Assembly: GCF_009936375.1 (NCBI RefSeq)
Contig: NZ_AP022332.1
Span: 2,636,501 to 2,700,500, forward strand
Source of the DNA: Methylosinus sp. C49
GTDB taxonomy: Bacteria > Pseudomonadota > Alphaproteobacteria > Rhizobiales > Beijerinckiaceae
DNA: 64,000 nucleotides
Direction of reading: 5' to 3'
Shown here: one piece after another, positions 9,989-19,598 of the stretch
Layout of the letters: the number at the start of each line of letters is the position of its first letter
Numbering within the stretch: position 1 is the stretch's first letter
Made by a program: the position numbers and the translations under genes
Notes under the pieces: model-generated
The model's input: the letters and a program-made list of their open reading frames with translations, nothing else
Told to the model about the DNA's origin: nothing
Databases searched by the model: none

Positions 9989-12900
9989 ATGACGCCCTTG
10001 GAGTTCATTCGCAAATGGAAGGTTCACGCCCTCACCGAAAGGGCGGCCGCGCAGGAGCACTTCATCGACCTCTGCCGCATGTTCGAGCATCCGACGCCTG
10101 CGGAGGCAGACCCGAGCGGCGAAAATTTCACCTTCGAGAAGGGCGTCTCCAAGACCGGCGGCGGCGACGGCTGGGCCGATGTGTGGAAAAAGGGCTTTTT
10201 CGCCTGGGAGTATAAGAAGCGCCGCCGCAATCTGGACGAGGCGCTGGTCCAGCTCACCCGCTATGCGGCCGCGCTCGAGCATCCGCCCCTGCTCGTCGTC
10301 TGCGACACGATCCGCTTTCAGATCACGACCACCTGGACCAACCTCGAGACCAAGACCTACGCATTCGAGCTCGAGGACCTCGCCGATCCGGCGACCTTCG
10401 CGAAATTGCGCGCGGTCTTCCACGATCCAGACGCGCTGAAGCCCACCCGCACCCGCGCCAAGATCACATCGGATGCCGCCGACAAGTTCCAGACCATCTC
10501 GGATCGGCTCCAGCACCGCAATCCAGACCGCGAGGCGGTCGCCCATTTCGTCAATCAGCTGGTCTTCTGCTTCTTCGCCGACAGCGTGAAGCTCTTGCCC
10601 GAGGGACTGCTCAAAAAGCTGCTGCAAACGGCCGAGCGGCGCCCGCACAAATCGAAGGACTATTTCGACAAGCTCTTCGAGCAGATGGAGAAGGGCGGTG
10701 AGCTCGATTTGACCGAGATCGCCCATTTCAACGGCGGCCTCTTCGACGGGCGCCGCGCGCTCACGCTCGAATATGGCGAGATCGGCCAGCTCTTCGCGGC
10801 GACGAGCCTCGATTGGAGCCTCATCGATCCGACCATCTTCGGCACTTTGTTCGAGCGTTTCCTCGATCCCGACAAGCGCGCGCAAATCGGCGCGCATTAC
10901 ACCGACCCCGAAAAGATCATGATGATCGTCGAGCCGGTGGTCCTGCGCCCGCTGCGCCGCGAATGGGAGGAGACCCGCGCCCGCATCGAGGCGCTGCTCG
11001 CCCCTTCCGCCGAGGCCGCCGCCGACATGCCGCGCAAGGATGCGGGCAAGAATGCGGGTAAGAATGCGGCCAAGAAGCTCGCGGCCGCCAGGGCCGAGGC
11101 CACGCGCCTGCGCGATGATTACGTCGACCGGCTGACGCGGCTGCGCATATTGGACCCCGCCTGCGGCTCGGGAAATTTTCTCTATCTGGCGCTGCAGGGC
11201 GTCAAGGACCTCGAATATCGCGCCGTCAATGATTGCGAGCTGTTCGGGCTCGCGCGGCCGAGCCTGCGCGTCGGGCCGGAGATTCTGCACGGATTAGAAA
11301 TCAATCCTTTCGCCGCCGAGCTGGCCCGCATGACCATTTGGATCGGCGATATTCAATGGTCGATCGCCAACGGCATTTATGCGCGCCCCCAGCCGATCCT
11401 GCGCAAGCTCGATTCGATCGAGCGGCGCGACGCCGTGCTCACGGATGACGGAAGCGAGGCGGAGTGGCCGGAGGCGGATTTCATCGTGGGGAATCCACCG
11501 TTTTTGGGCGGCAAGCTGCTGCGCAAGGCGCTCGGCGACGACTATGTCGATGGGCTTTTCGCCGCTTATGAGGGCGTCGTGCCGGCGGAGGCCGATCTCG
11601 TCTGCTATTGGTTCGCGAAAGGCTGGCGCTCGCTCGAGGAGAAGCGCGCACGACGGGTCGGCTTCGTCTCGACCAATTCCATTCGCGGCGGCGCCAATCG
11701 CCGCATGCTGGAGCCGATGGCGCGCGCCGGCGCGATCTTCGAGGCCTGGAGCGACGAGCCTTGGATCGTCGATGGCGCCGCCGTGCGGGTGAGCCTCGTT
11801 TGCTATGGCGAGGGAGACGATGGAAAGCGGCTGGACGGCGCGCCGGTCGAGACGATCAACGCCGATCTGACCGGGCATGGCTTCGACGTCACGCAGGCGA
11901 AGCGGCTAGCGGAGAATGAAGGCGTCGCCTTCATGGGCGACACCAAGGGCGGAGCCTTCGACATTCCCGGCGAGCTGGCGCGGGCTTGGTTGTGCGAGCC
12001 TCTCAATCCGAACGGGCGGCCAAACAGCGACGTCCTTCGTCCGTGGGTCAACGGGCTCGATGTGACGCGACGGCCTCGCGATATGTGGATCATCGATTTC
12101 GGGTCTGCGCTGAGCGAGGCCGAAGCCTCGATCTATGAGGCGCCTTTCGCGCATGTGCGCGAGCATGTGAAGCCCGAGCGCGACAAGAACCGCCGCGACG
12201 CCTACCGTAAGAATTGGTGGCGGCATGTGGAGCCACGCCCCGCTATGTGGACGGCGATCGGAAAGCTCGCCGCTTCTTCCCCTCTCCCGCGCGCGGGAGA
12301 GGGTGGCCCGGCGAAGCCGGGTCGGGTGAGAGTCCGACCGGAGAGGGAGTCTGCGCCGGCCCTCATCCGACCCTCGCTTCGCGAGGGCCACCTTCTCCCG
12401 CAAGCGGGAGAAGGAGCGCGCTACATCGCCACCGCGCGAGTCGCCAAGCATCGGCTGTTTGTTTTTCTGAGCGTCGCTGTCGAAGCCGATAGCCAGCTCA
12501 TCGCCATCGCCCGCGATGACGACGCCACCTTCGGCGTCCTCCACTCGCGCTTCCACGAGGCCTGGGCGCTGCGGCTCGGCACATGGCTCGGCGTCGGCAA
12601 CGACCCCCGCTATACCCCCACCACCACCTTCGAAACCTTCCCCTTCCCCGAAGGCCTCACGCCGAATATTCCGGCTGCGGCCTATGCCGACGATCCGCGC
12701 GCCATCCGCATAGCGGCGGCGGCGAAGCGGCTGGACGAATTGCGGCGGGCATGGCTGAACCCGCCCGATCTCGTCGAGATCGTCCCCGAGGTCGTTCCCG
12801 GCTACCCGGACCGCATCCTGCCCAAGGATACGGAAGCCGCGGTCAAGCTGAAGGAGCGCACGCTCACCAATCTCTATAATCAGCGCCCGCAATGGCTCGC

Positions 12901-13045
12901 CGACGCCCATGCCGCGCTCGACCGCGCCGTCGCCGCCGCCTATGGCTGGCCGGAGGAGATTTCGACCGAGGAGGCGCTGGAAAAGCTGCTCGCGCTCAAT
13001 CTCTCACGCGCCTCGCTCTCGCGATCCTCGGCGAAGGCCGAATGA
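9989..13045 (+). CDS. MmeI-like single-chain restriction endonuclease/DNA methyltransferase
   Basis: A 1018-residue type IIL-like enzyme. An N-terminal PD-(D/E)xK nuclease is indicated by D64...E74-Y-K76, the same D-x9-E-x-K spacing as described for MmeI. A helical linker follows. The methyltransferase has motif [17 protein letters not shown] (about 388-403) and motif IV NPPF (502-505). The C-terminal third is the target-recognition region (including [13 protein letters not shown] and [10 protein letters not shown]). Such enzymes methylate adenine on one strand and cut about 20 bases away. Two oddities are visible: a 12-bp tandem repeat encoding a GKNAGKNA tract near residue 355, and a 49-residue insertion (762-810) made entirely of the genome's hairpin repeat. 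Whether the product is active is unknown. Confidence 0.88.
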   Translation: MTPLEFIRKWKVHALTERAAAQEHFIDLCRMFEHPTPAEADPSGENFTFEKGVSKTGGGDGWADVWKKGFFAWEYKKRRRNLDEALVQLTRYAAALEHPPLLVVCDTIRFQITTTWTNLETKTYAFELEDLADPATFAKLRAVFHDPDALKPTRTRAKITSDAADKFQTISDRLQHRNPDREAVAHFVNQLVFCFFADSVKLLPEGLLKKLLQTAERRPHKSKDYFDKLFEQMEKGGELDLTEIAHFNGGLFDGRRALTLEYGEIGQLFAATSLDWSLIDPTIFGTLFERFLDPDKRAQIGAHYTDPEKIMMIVEPVVLRPLRREWEETRARIEALLAPSAEAAADMPRKDAGKNAGKNAAKKLAAARAEATRLRDDYVDRLTRLRILDPACGSGNFLYLALQGVKDLEYRAVNDCELFGLARPSLRVGPEILHGLEINPFAAELARMTIWIGDIQWSIANGIYARPQPILRKLDSIERRDAVLTDDGSEAEWPEADFIVGNPPFLGGKLLRKALGDDYVDGLFAAYEGVVPAEADLVCYWFAKGWRSLEEKRARRVGFVSTNSIRGGANRRMLEPMARAGAIFEAWSDEPWIVDGAAVRVSLVCYGEGDDGKRLDGAPVETINADLTGHGFDVTQAKRLAENEGVAFMGDTKGGAFDIPGELARAWLCEPLNPNGRPNSDVLRPWVNGLDVTRRPRDMWIIDFGSALSEAEASIYEAPFAHVREHVKPERDKNRRDAYRKNWWRHVEPRPAMWTAIGKLAASSPLPRAGEGGPAKPGRVRVRPERESAPALIRPSLREGHLLPQAGEGARYIATARVAKHRLFVFLSVAVEADSQLIAIARDDDATFGVLHSRFHEAWALRLGTWLGVGNDPRYTPTTTFETFPFPEGLTPNIPAAAYADDPRAIRIAAAAKRLDELRRAWLNPPDLVEIVPEVVPGYPDRILPKDTEAAVKLKERTLTNLYNQRPQWLADAHAALDRAVAAAYGWPEEISTEEALEKLLALNLSRASLSRSSAKAE
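11042..11077 (+). repeat. three tandem 12-base units inside the MmeI-like gene
   Basis: Units GCGGGCAAGAAT, GCGGGTAAGAAT and GCGGCCAAGAAG follow each other in frame and encode [12 protein letters not shown] in the basic linker before methyltransferase motif I. Being a multiple of three, copy-number change would not shift the frame. Confidence 0.7.
12281..12415. repeat. paired hairpin repeat, copy 2, inside a coding sequence
   Basis: Two inverted units at about 12281-12330 (CCTCTCCCGC / GCGGGAGAGG variant, then GGCCCGGCGAAGCCGGGTCGG) and 12358-12415 (tail CCCTCATCCGACC, then the CCTTCTCCC hairpin) form the same structure as the intergenic copies. Here they lie inside the MmeI-like gene and read through in frame without a stop. 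The inserted segment is about 12272-12418, 147 bases or 49 codons. Confidence 0.88.
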
Positions 13046-13090
13046 CAGGATATGCGCATATCGTGTTATAGTTCGGCGAGGAGGCGCGCC

Positions 13091-13336
13091 ATGAACGTAT
13101 CCGTCGGCAAGCATTGGGAAGAGTTCATCGATTCCCTGGTCAAGCAGGGCCGCTACGCCTCGGCGACCGAGGTGATGCGCGAGGGCCTGCGCCTCGTGGA
13201 AGAGCGCGAGGCCAAGCTGAAGGCGCTGCGCGAGACGATAGAGGCGTCGCTGGCCGAGGGGGGCGAGCACAGCAGCAAGGACGTGGCCGCTCATCTCGAC
13301 AGGAGAGCCGCGGAACTGAAAGCGAGAGGATATTGA
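13091..13336 (+). CDS. ParD-type ribbon-helix-helix antitoxin without visible toxin
   Basis: From the ATG at 13091 the product is 81 residues: MNVSVGKHWEEFIDSLVKQG then RYASATEVMREGLRLVEERE, the ribbon-helix-helix of ParD/CC2985-type antitoxins, with a charged helical tail. An upstream in-frame start at 13052 would add 13 residues (MRISCYSSARRRA) that do not resemble the family. ParD normally represses its own operon and neutralises the ParE toxin encoded just downstream. Here only 36 bases separate its stop from trmJ and no ParE frame is present on either strand, so it is an orphan or the remnant of a decayed pair. It lies 45 bases after the restriction enzyme gene. Confidence 0.85.
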   Translation: MNVSVGKHWEEFIDSLVKQGRYASATEVMREGLRLVEEREAKLKALRETIEASLAEGGEHSSKDVAAHLDRRAAELKARGY

Positions 13337-13372
13337 TTTGCGCCGTAAGGGGCGAGACCGAGCATTGATCCC

Positions 13373-14200
13373 GTGACCGGCGCCGGAACCGACCACACCA
13401 AGCCAAAGCTCGAAGGCGGGCCGACCATCGTGCTCGTGCGGCCGCAGCTCGCGGTCAATATCGGCATGTGCGCGCGCGCCATGGCCAATTTCGGCCTCTC
13501 CGATCTGCGGCTGGTCGCGCCGCGCGAGGGCTGGCCGACGCGCGATCCCGTCTATCGCGAGGCCTCCTACGCCGCCGCCGCCGGCGCCGCGCATCTGCTC
13601 GATTCGGCCAAGCTCTATGAGAATGTGCGCGAGGCGATCGCCGATCTTTCCTTCGTCTATGCGGCGACGGCGCGCGGGCGCGGACAGGTGAAGCCCGTGG
13701 TGACGCCCGCGACCGCAATGTCCGATACAGTCGTGCGCCTCGCCGCGGGCGAGCGTCATGGCGTGATGTTCGGCCCGGAACGCACCGGCCTCGACAATGA
13801 CGATGTGGCGCTCGCCGATTCGATCCTCACCTTTCCGGTCAATCCCGCCTATGCCTCGCTCAATCTGGCGCAAGCTGTGCTGCTCACCGGCTATGAATGG
13901 TTCCGCCACGCCCATGGCGAGACGCTGCCCTTCGACGTCACCGAGCGCTCGCCTCCCGCCACCCGCGAGATGACGCTGGCCTTCTTCGACTATCTGGAGA
14001 AGCACCTCGACGAGCGGCAATTCTTCCGACCAGAGACGAAGAAGCCGGTGATGTCGCGCAATCTGCGCAATATGTTCCACCGCATGAACATGACCGAGCA
14101 GGATGTGCGCACGCTGTGGGGCGTGGTGGTGCGGCTGGTGGAAGGCCCGCGGCGCGAGCCGAAGAAGGCGGCGCGGCGCAAGAAAGACGAGCAGAGCTGA
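13373..14200 (+). CDS. trmJ: TrmJ-type tRNA 2'-O-methyltransferase (SpoU family)
   Basis: A 275-residue protein with GTG start. SpoU-class motifs are clear: GPTIVLVRPQLAVNIGMCAR with AMANFGLSDLRLVAPREGWP (motif 1, with N and R residues), GVMFGPERTGLDNDDVALAD (motif 2) and NPAYASLNLAQAVLLTGYE (motif 3, trefoil-knot SAM site). The C-terminal helices fit TrmJ, which methylates the ribose of nucleotide 32 in tRNA. An RBS-like stretch upstream is poor (GGGGCGAGACC at about 13349-13359), and the GTG is chosen because there is no better in-frame start. It is followed by dnaE2 with a 52-base gap. Confidence 0.88.
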   Translation: MTGAGTDHTKPKLEGGPTIVLVRPQLAVNIGMCARAMANFGLSDLRLVAPREGWPTRDPVYREASYAAAAGAAHLLDSAKLYENVREAIADLSFVYAATARGRGQVKPVVTPATAMSDTVVRLAAGERHGVMFGPERTGLDNDDVALADSILTFPVNPAYASLNLAQAVLLTGYEWFRHAHGETLPFDVTERSPPATREMTLAFFDYLEKHLDERQFFRPETKKPVMSRNLRNMFHRMNMTEQDVRTLWGVVVRLVEGPRREPKKAARRKKDEQS

Positions 14201-14252
14201 CCGGCGCGCGGGAGAAGGAGCGGAGCGCATCGGTTGCTGATATGATCTCTTT

Positions 14253-17200
14253 ATGTCCCGCTACGCCGAGCTCGCGACTGCGACCAATTTCTCCTTCCTG
14301 CGCGGCGCCTCGCATCCCGAGGAGATGGTCGCGCAGGCGATGGCGCTCGGCCATATCGGCATAGGCGTGGCCGATCGCAATTCGCTCGCCGGCGTCGTGC
14401 GCGCTCACTCCTATCTGCGCGAGCATGCGGCCGAGGCGCCGGGTTTTCGCCTCGCCATTGGCGCGCGCCTCGTCTTCGCCGACGAGACGCCGGATATTCT
14501 CTGCTATCCGAAGGATCGCGCCGCCTATGGGCGCCTGTGCCGGCTGCTGACGCGCGGAAATATGCGCGCGCAGAAGGGCGAGTGCCGCCTCTTCCTCGAC
14601 GATCTCCTCGAATTCGTGGACGGCCAGCAGCTCATCGTCATGGAAGGCCCGGCCCCTCCCCCGGCTCTGCTCGAAGCGGCGCGCGGCCGGATGTGGCTGG
14701 CGGCGACTGCGCTCTATGGCGTCGACATGCGCGCCGCCCTCGCCCGCCGCATCGCGCTCTCGCGCGAGACGGGCCTTCCGCTCATCGCGGTGAATGACGC
14801 CAATATGCATGTCCCCGAGCGCCGTCCGCTCGCCGACATTCTCGCCTGCGTGCGCGAGAAGACGACGCTCGACAACGCCGGCTTTCTGCTCTCCGCCAAC
14901 GCCGAGCGATGTCTCAAGAGCGGCGAAGAAATGGCGCGGCTCTTCGCGGAAATACCGCAGGCGGTCGAGGAGACGGCGCGCTTTCTCGAAGGCCTCTCCT
15001 TCGGCCTCGACGCGCTCGCGCATAATTATCCGAGCGAATTGCGCGAAGGATTCGCCAGCGAGCAGGAGGCGCTCGAACATTACGCGCGCGAAGGCGCGCG
15101 GATGCGCTATCCGAACGGCGTTCCCGATAAGGTCGAGGCGCTGCTGCGCCATGAGCTGAAGCTGATCGCCGAGCTCGGCTACGCCGCCTATTTCCTCACT
15201 GTCCACGACATTGTGCGTTTCGCGCGCGCAAAGGAGATTCTCGCGCAGGGGCGCGGCTCGGCCGCCAATTCCGTGGTCTGCTTCTGCCTCGGCGTCACCG
15301 AGGTCGATCCGACCAAGCATGATCTCCTCTTCGAGCGCTTCGTCTCCGCCGCGCGCAATGAGCCGCCAGATATCGACGTCGATTTCGAGCATGAGCGGCG
15401 CGAGGAGGTGATGCAATATATCTACGCGCGCTATGGCCGCGAGCGCGCCGGACTCACGGCGACGGTCGTCTCCTATCGCTCGCGCTCGGCCATTCGTGAG
15501 GTCGGCAAGGCTTTCGGCCTTTCCGCCGATGTCGTCTCGCGGCTCTCGAACAATGTGTGGGGCTCCTCGCGCGGCGGCGTCTCGGAGCAAGGCGTCGAGC
15601 GCGCCGGCATGGACATGCGCGAGCCGCGTCTCGCCAAGGCGCTGGAGCTGACGCACGAGCTGACCGGATTTCCGCGTCATCTGTCGCAGCATACGGGCGG
15701 CTTCGTCATCACGCGCGATCGGCTGGACGAGATCGTCCCGCTCGCGCCCGCCGCCATGGAAGGCCGCACGACGATCGAATGGGACAAGGACGATCTCGAC
15801 GCGCTGCGCATATTGAAGATCGACGTGCTGGCGCTCGGCATGCTCACCTGCCTGCGCAAGGGCCTCGCCCTGCTGGCCGAGCGCTATGGCGTCGTGCACC
15901 GCCTGTCGTCGATCCCGCCGGAAGAAGAGAGCGTCTATGACATGATCTCGCGCGCCGACACGATCGGCGTGTTCCAGATCGAAAGCCGCGCGCAAATGTC
16001 CATGCTGCCGCGGCTGCGGCCGCGCGAATTCTACGATCTCGTCATAGAGGTGGCGATCGTGCGCCCCGGCCCCATTCAGGGCGATATGGTTCACCCATAT
16101 CTGCGCCGTCGCATCGGCAAGGAGGAGGTCTCCTTTCCCTCGAAAGAGCTCGAGGAAGTGCTGCGCAAGACGCTCGGCGTGCCTTTGTTCCAAGAGCAGG
16201 CGATGCGCATCGCCATTGTCGCCGGCGGCTTCACGCCGGACGAGGCGGACCGCCTGCGCCGCGCCATGGCGACCTTCAAGCGCGTCGGCACGATCGGAAC
16301 CTTCCGCGCCAAAATGCTCGCGGGCATGGAGGCGCGCGGCTATAGCCGCGAATTCGCCGAGCGCTGCTGGGGACAGATCGAAGGCTTCGGCTCCTATGGC
16401 TTCCCCGAGAGTCACGCGGCCTCTTTCGCCCTGCTCGTCTACGCCTCCGCCTGGCTCAAATGCCGCTACCCGGACGTGTTCTGCTGCGCTCTCTTGAATT
16501 CGCAGCCCATGGGCTTCTATGCGCCGGCGCAGATCGTGCGCGATGCGCAGGAGCATGGCGTCGGCGTGCATGAAGTGGATGTGAATTTTTCCGATTGGGA
16601 CTGCACGCTGGAGACGCGCGCGCAGGCGACGCCGCTGCATCCGCGCCACGCCTCCATGGCGAGCGACATTCGCGCGAGGCATGACGTGCGGCTCGGCTTT
16701 CGCCAGATCATCGGCCTGCGCGAGGCGGATATGAAGCGCCTCGTGGCGAAGCGCGGCGCCGGCTATGATTCCGTGCGCGATCTGTGGCTGCGCGGCGGGC
16801 TCGAGCCGGCGCCTCTGGAACGCCTGGCGGAAGCCGGCGCCTTCGCCTCGCTCGGCCTGCCGCGCCGCGACGCGCTCTGGGCCGTGCAGGCGCTCAACCG
16901 CGCCGGCGACAAGGACGATCTGCCGCTGCTGCGCGCGCTCTCCTTCGCGCCGCAGGAGGAGGACGCGAACCTCCCGCCCATGCCGCTCGGGGCGGAGGTG
17001 GTGGAGGATTATCGTTTTCTGTCGCTGTCGCTGAAGGCGCATCCGGTGGCGTTTCTCCGCGCGCGGCTCGACGCCAAGGGGATCATGCCCTGTCGAGCGC
17101 TCGGCGGCGGCCCGCTCCCCAACCCTACCCCGCGCGTGACCGTCGCCGGCCTCGTGCTGGTGCGGCAGAGGCCGGGCTCGGCGAGCGGCGTCATCTTCAT

Positions 17201-17444
17201 GACGATCGAGGACGAGACCGGAATCGCCAATATCGTCGTCTGGCCGAAACTGTTCGAGCGGCAGCGTCCCGAGGTGATCGGCGCGCGGCTGGTGGCGGTC
17301 ACGGGGCGCGTGCAGAATGAATCCGGCGTCGTCCATGTGATCGCGCAGAAGATCGAGGATCTGACCGGCGATCTGCGTCTGCTCGAGCAATCGCGCGGCG
17401 CCAAGGCGCGCGAGGCCATGCCGAAGGGACGCAATTTTCAATGA
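14253..17444 (+). CDS. dnaE2: error-prone DNA polymerase III alpha homologue DnaE2/ImuC
   Basis: A 1063-residue C-family polymerase. The N-terminal PHP domain begins [20 protein letters not shown]. The palm has the catalytic pattern [20 protein letters not shown], and [14 protein letters not shown]-like sequence follows; later come [20 protein letters not shown] (typical of DnaE2) and a C-terminal OB-fold ([28 protein letters not shown]). The ending [17 protein letters not shown] is shared by DnaE2 proteins. DnaE2 carries out damage-induced translesion synthesis, usually with ImuA and ImuB. Those two genes are not adjacent: trmJ precedes it and a metallo-hydrolase follows with an ATGA overlap. 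No LexA-type box is visible in the 52 bases upstream. Confidence 0.95.
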   Translation: MSRYAELATATNFSFLRGASHPEEMVAQAMALGHIGIGVADRNSLAGVVRAHSYLREHAAEAPGFRLAIGARLVFADETPDILCYPKDRAAYGRLCRLLTRGNMRAQKGECRLFLDDLLEFVDGQQLIVMEGPAPPPALLEAARGRMWLAATALYGVDMRAALARRIALSRETGLPLIAVNDANMHVPERRPLADILACVREKTTLDNAGFLLSANAERCLKSGEEMARLFAEIPQAVEETARFLEGLSFGLDALAHNYPSELREGFASEQEALEHYAREGARMRYPNGVPDKVEALLRHELKLIAELGYAAYFLTVHDIVRFARAKEILAQGRGSAANSVVCFCLGVTEVDPTKHDLLFERFVSAARNEPPDIDVDFEHERREEVMQYIYARYGRERAGLTATVVSYRSRSAIREVGKAFGLSADVVSRLSNNVWGSSRGGVSEQGVERAGMDMREPRLAKALELTHELTGFPRHLSQHTGGFVITRDRLDEIVPLAPAAMEGRTTIEWDKDDLDALRILKIDVLALGMLTCLRKGLALLAERYGVVHRLSSIPPEEESVYDMISRADTIGVFQIESRAQMSMLPRLRPREFYDLVIEVAIVRPGPIQGDMVHPYLRRRIGKEEVSFPSKELEEVLRKTLGVPLFQEQAMRIAIVAGGFTPDEADRLRRAMATFKRVGTIGTFRAKMLAGMEARGYSREFAERCWGQIEGFGSYGFPESHAASFALLVYASAWLKCRYPDVFCCALLNSQPMGFYAPAQIVRDAQEHGVGVHEVDVNFSDWDCTLETRAQATPLHPRHASMASDIRARHDVRLGFRQIIGLREADMKRLVAKRGAGYDSVRDLWLRGGLEPAPLERLAEAGAFASLGLPRRDALWAVQALNRAGDKDDLPLLRALSFAPQEEDANLPPMPLGAEVVEDYRFLSLSLKAHPVAFLRARLDAKGIMPCRALGGGPLPNPTPRVTVAGLVLVRQRPGSASGVIFMTIEDETGIANIVVWPKLFERQRPEVIGARLVAVTGRVQNESGVVHVIAQKIEDLTGDLRLLEQSRGAKAREAMPKGRNFQ

Positions 17445-18352
17445 ACCGAGACGAGTTCCTCACCACCTTCGACTCTCCGCCGGGCGCGCTGCAACGCGTT
17501 TCGCGGTTGACGCGCCGCATCGTTGCGCCCAATCCCGGCGCCTTCACCTTTACGGGCACTTGCAGCTACATCATCGGCGAGGGCGAGGTCGCGATTATCG
17601 ACCCCGGCCCGGCGGATGCTTCGCACATAGAGGCGCTGATCGCCGCCGTAGCGGGCGAAACGCTGCGCTATGTGCTCGTCACCCATACGCATCGCGATCA
17701 TTCGCCGGCCGCGCGCATTCTGGCGGAGAGGACCGGCGCGACCATCGCCGGCTGCGCGCCCTATGCGCCGCCGCCCGATCTTTCGGTCACAGGCCCCGGC
17801 CTCGACGCCTCGCATGACAAAAGCTACGCGCCCGACATGTCGCTCGCCAATGGCGACCGGCTGAGCATCGGCGGCCTCTCCATCGAGGCCGTCGCGACGC
17901 CGGGCCACACGAGCAATCACCTCTGCTTCGCGCTGGCCGAGGAAGCGACGCTCTTCACCGGCGATCATGTGATGGGCTGGGCAACGACCGTCATCGCGCC
18001 GCCGGACGGCTCCATGAGCGAATATTTCGCCTCGCTGGAGAAGCTGCGCTGGCGCGATGATCGCCTCTATTGGCCGGCCCATGGCGGGCCGGTGAAGGAG
18101 CCGCAGCGCTATTTGCGCGCCCTGCTCCACCATCGCCGGCAGCGAGAGGCCGCCATCCTCGAGCGGCTGGAGGCCGGCGACGAGACGATCGCCGCTATGG
18201 TCGCGCGCATTTACGAGGGCTTCGACGCGAGCTTGCAGAGGGCGGCGGCGCTCTCCGTCTTCGCCCATCTCGAAGATTTGATCGAGCGCGGCCTCGCCCG
18301 CTGCGACGGGCCGGCGACATTGGAGGCGCGGTATTTCACGGTGCGGGAGTAG
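17441..18352 (+). CDS. metallo-beta-lactamase-fold hydrolase
   Basis: A 303-residue protein whose ATG overlaps the dnaE2 stop. The zinc-binding motif is [17 protein letters not shown]; a [11 protein letters not shown] segment supplies a further His and [20 protein letters not shown] the bridging Asp. PAHGGPV supplies the last His. After the MBL domain there is a C-terminal helical domain (residues about 225-295) typical of the LACTB2-like group, members of which hydrolyse RNA or thioesters. The substrate cannot be told from sequence. Coupling to dnaE2 shows co-expression but not shared function. It converges on the DUF1499 gene with only 3 bases between stops. Confidence 0.9.
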   Translation: MNRDEFLTTFDSPPGALQRVSRLTRRIVAPNPGAFTFTGTCSYIIGEGEVAIIDPGPADASHIEALIAAVAGETLRYVLVTHTHRDHSPAARILAERTGATIAGCAPYAPPPDLSVTGPGLDASHDKSYAPDMSLANGDRLSIGGLSIEAVATPGHTSNHLCFALAEEATLFTGDHVMGWATTVIAPPDGSMSEYFASLEKLRWRDDRLYWPAHGGPVKEPQRYLRALLHHRRQREAAILERLEAGDETIAAMVARIYEGFDASLQRAAALSVFAHLEDLIERGLARCDGPATLEARYFTVRE

Positions 18353-18355
18353 CGC

Positions 18356-19171
18356 TCACTTCTCGTTCAGCCCCGCTTGCAGTTCCTCGGCGAATTGCCG
18401 GATGCGCTTGGCGTTGGCGCCGAAATCATGGCGCCCGTAGCGCGAGGCGGAGCGCACGTCGATGCGCGTCTGGCCGGCGAGCGGACGCAGGCGCACAGCG
18501 ATGTCGTCGGCAAAGCCCATCACCAATGTGCGGTCGAGAAAATCGAGATGGCCGACGCCGGAGCGACCGCCGGGCGGGCGCTGGTCTATGACGCGCCAGC
18601 CGCGGCTCTGCGCCGTCTCCAGCACCAGCTGATAGGCCTCGTCCGGCTCGAGATCGACGACGATCGGCTCTATGTCGGGATAGCCGTCCCTCTGCCGCTC
18701 CGCAGTGTCGGCGTCGAAGCCGGCGGGCGTGAAGCCGGCGCGCGCCGCCACGGCCGCGCGCGAGGTGGAGAAGCGCGGCGGATCGGCCGTGTCGGTCGAG
18801 ACGTCCGAGAGCACCGGCAGGCGCACGGCCTGGACCGCGAGATAGGCCGGATAGCCGAGCGTCACCGCGGCGAGAAAGGCGCCGCCGAGCGCCGCGCCCA
18901 GCCCGCGCCGGCCCTCCTGCCAGATGACGACGCAGGCGGCGAGAAACAGCAGCAGCGCGACGAGCGCCACTACGATCGCGCCGCCGAGCACAGCGAGCGA
19001 GGCCTGCGGCTCCACGGCATTGGCGCGCGCGAGGATCACGGCGATCGCCGCCACCGGCAGAGAGAAAACAGCGAGCCGCCGGCACCAGACCGCGGCGTTG
19101 GAGACGGGCTCTTCTGGGATATGGCGCAGCATGAGGCGATCATAGCATCGATCGCGGCGCGGCTCATCCAC
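18356..19171 (-). CDS. DUF1499 family membrane protein
   Basis: A 271-residue protein. Residues about 30-115 contain three hydrophobic segments (RLAVFSLPVAAIAVILARA; LAVLGGAIVVALVALLLFLA; GAALGGAFLAAVTLGYPAYL). The C-terminal half is a DUF1499 domain: LSDVSTDTADPPRFS, YQLVLETAQSRGWRVIDQ, DRTLVMGFADDIAVRLRP and IDVRSASRYGRHDFGANAKR. The conserved SxSRxGxxDxGxNxxR ending is clear. No biochemical role is established for the family. A start at residue 14 (MLRHIPEEPVSNAA) is also possible and would remove a charged leader. Confidence 0.85.
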   Translation of the reverse strand: MDEPRRDRCYDRLMLRHIPEEPVSNAAVWCRRLAVFSLPVAAIAVILARANAVEPQASLAVLGGAIVVALVALLLFLAACVVIWQEGRRGLGAALGGAFLAAVTLGYPAYLAVQAVRLPVLSDVSTDTADPPRFSTSRAAVAARAGFTPAGFDADTAERQRDGYPDIEPIVVDLEPDEAYQLVLETAQSRGWRVIDQRPPGGRSGVGHLDFLDRTLVMGFADDIAVRLRPLAGQTRIDVRSASRYGRHDFGANAKRIRQFAEELQAGLNEK

Positions 19172-19219
19172 GGGGGCATGTGGAAGACGCCCGAAGGGCT
19201 CCGCGATTTTACGAATAGT

Positions 19220-19231
19220 TTACCCGGGTAA
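19220..19231. promoter_or_regulatory. 12-bp perfect palindrome upstream of the 68-residue gene
   Basis: TTACCCGGGTAA is a perfect palindrome 69 bases upstream of the gene at 19300 and 49 bases upstream of the DUF1499 gene, in their shared promoter region. It could be an operator for either gene. No known regulator pattern is matched with confidence. Confidence 0.3.
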
Positions 19232-19299
19232 GGGAGACTTTAAATCAAATGCACGCATTCCTCGAGCGCCCCGCAACCGTTCAGTAGAGAGTAGCCGCC

Positions 19300-19506
19300 A
19301 TGTCGAAGCTCGTCGCCACCGATTTCAGCGAAGCGCAATCCGCCGACCGTCCGCATGATCTACTCGCCCGCCTCTACCGCGAGATCGGCATTTCGGCCGT
19401 CGCCGCGGCGCTCGAGGTGATGATGCATCCGAGCCACGACGAGACCGAGGCCTCCGAGGATGCGCGCCTGCCGGCGATCCTCCTCGAGGAGCAGCTCGCG
19501 GCCTGA
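19300..19506 (+). CDS. short acidic protein of unknown function
   Basis: A 68-residue frame: MSKLVATDFSEAQSADRPHD, LLARLYREIGISAVAAALEV and an acidic tail ending LPAILLEEQLAA. No signal peptide or membrane helix. An AGAGAG tract (GTAGAGAGTAGCC) lies 5-13 bases before the ATG, and two strong hairpins with U-runs follow directly, so it looks like a genuine short transcription unit. I do not recognise a family. The amphipathic helix RLYREIGISAVAAALEVM may bind a partner. Confidence 0.65.
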   Translation: MSKLVATDFSEAQSADRPHDLLARLYREIGISAVAAALEVMMHPSHDETEASEDARLPAILLEEQLAA

Positions 19507-19534
19507 CGGCCGCCAACTCTCTTCTCCCCGACTT

Positions 19535-19571
19535 GGGACCGCGAGCTATCCCGGCTCGCAGTCCCTTTTTT
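19535..19571 (+). terminator. intrinsic terminator after the 68-residue gene
   Basis: Stem 19535-19546 with 19554-19565 (GGGACCGCGAGC / GCTCGCAGTCCC, one C-A mismatch) followed by TTTTTT. It lies 29 bases after the stop of the short gene. Confidence 0.85.
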
Positions 19572-19572
19572 G

Positions 19573-19598
19573 AAGCGAGCCTCAGGGCTCGCTTTTTT
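19573..19598 (+). terminator. second tandem terminator hairpin, next to the tuf stop
   Basis: A perfect 9-bp stem AAGCGAGCC / GGCTCGCTT (19573-19581, 19586-19594) with a TCAG loop is followed by further T residues on plus. It abuts the tuf stop codon on minus, where the A/T-rich flanks are less suited to termination. It backs up the previous hairpin and probably ends tuf transcripts too. Confidence 0.75.

Noticed and set aside
9890-11290. 466-codon open frame on minus opposite the MmeI-like gene
   Set aside because: No domain; the plus frame carries nuclease and methyltransferase motifs.
13337-13372. ParE toxin remnant after the ParD-type gene
   Set aside because: The 36 bases encode no ParE-like residues in any frame.
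14201-14252. LexA-type operator before dnaE2
   Set aside because: No GAAC-N7-GAAC or GTTC-N7-GTTC sequence is present in the gap.
13938-17441. 1167-codon open frame on minus opposite dnaE2
   Set aside because: It is His/Arg/Ala-rich with no domain, and is explained by the high third-position GC of the dnaE2 codons on plus.
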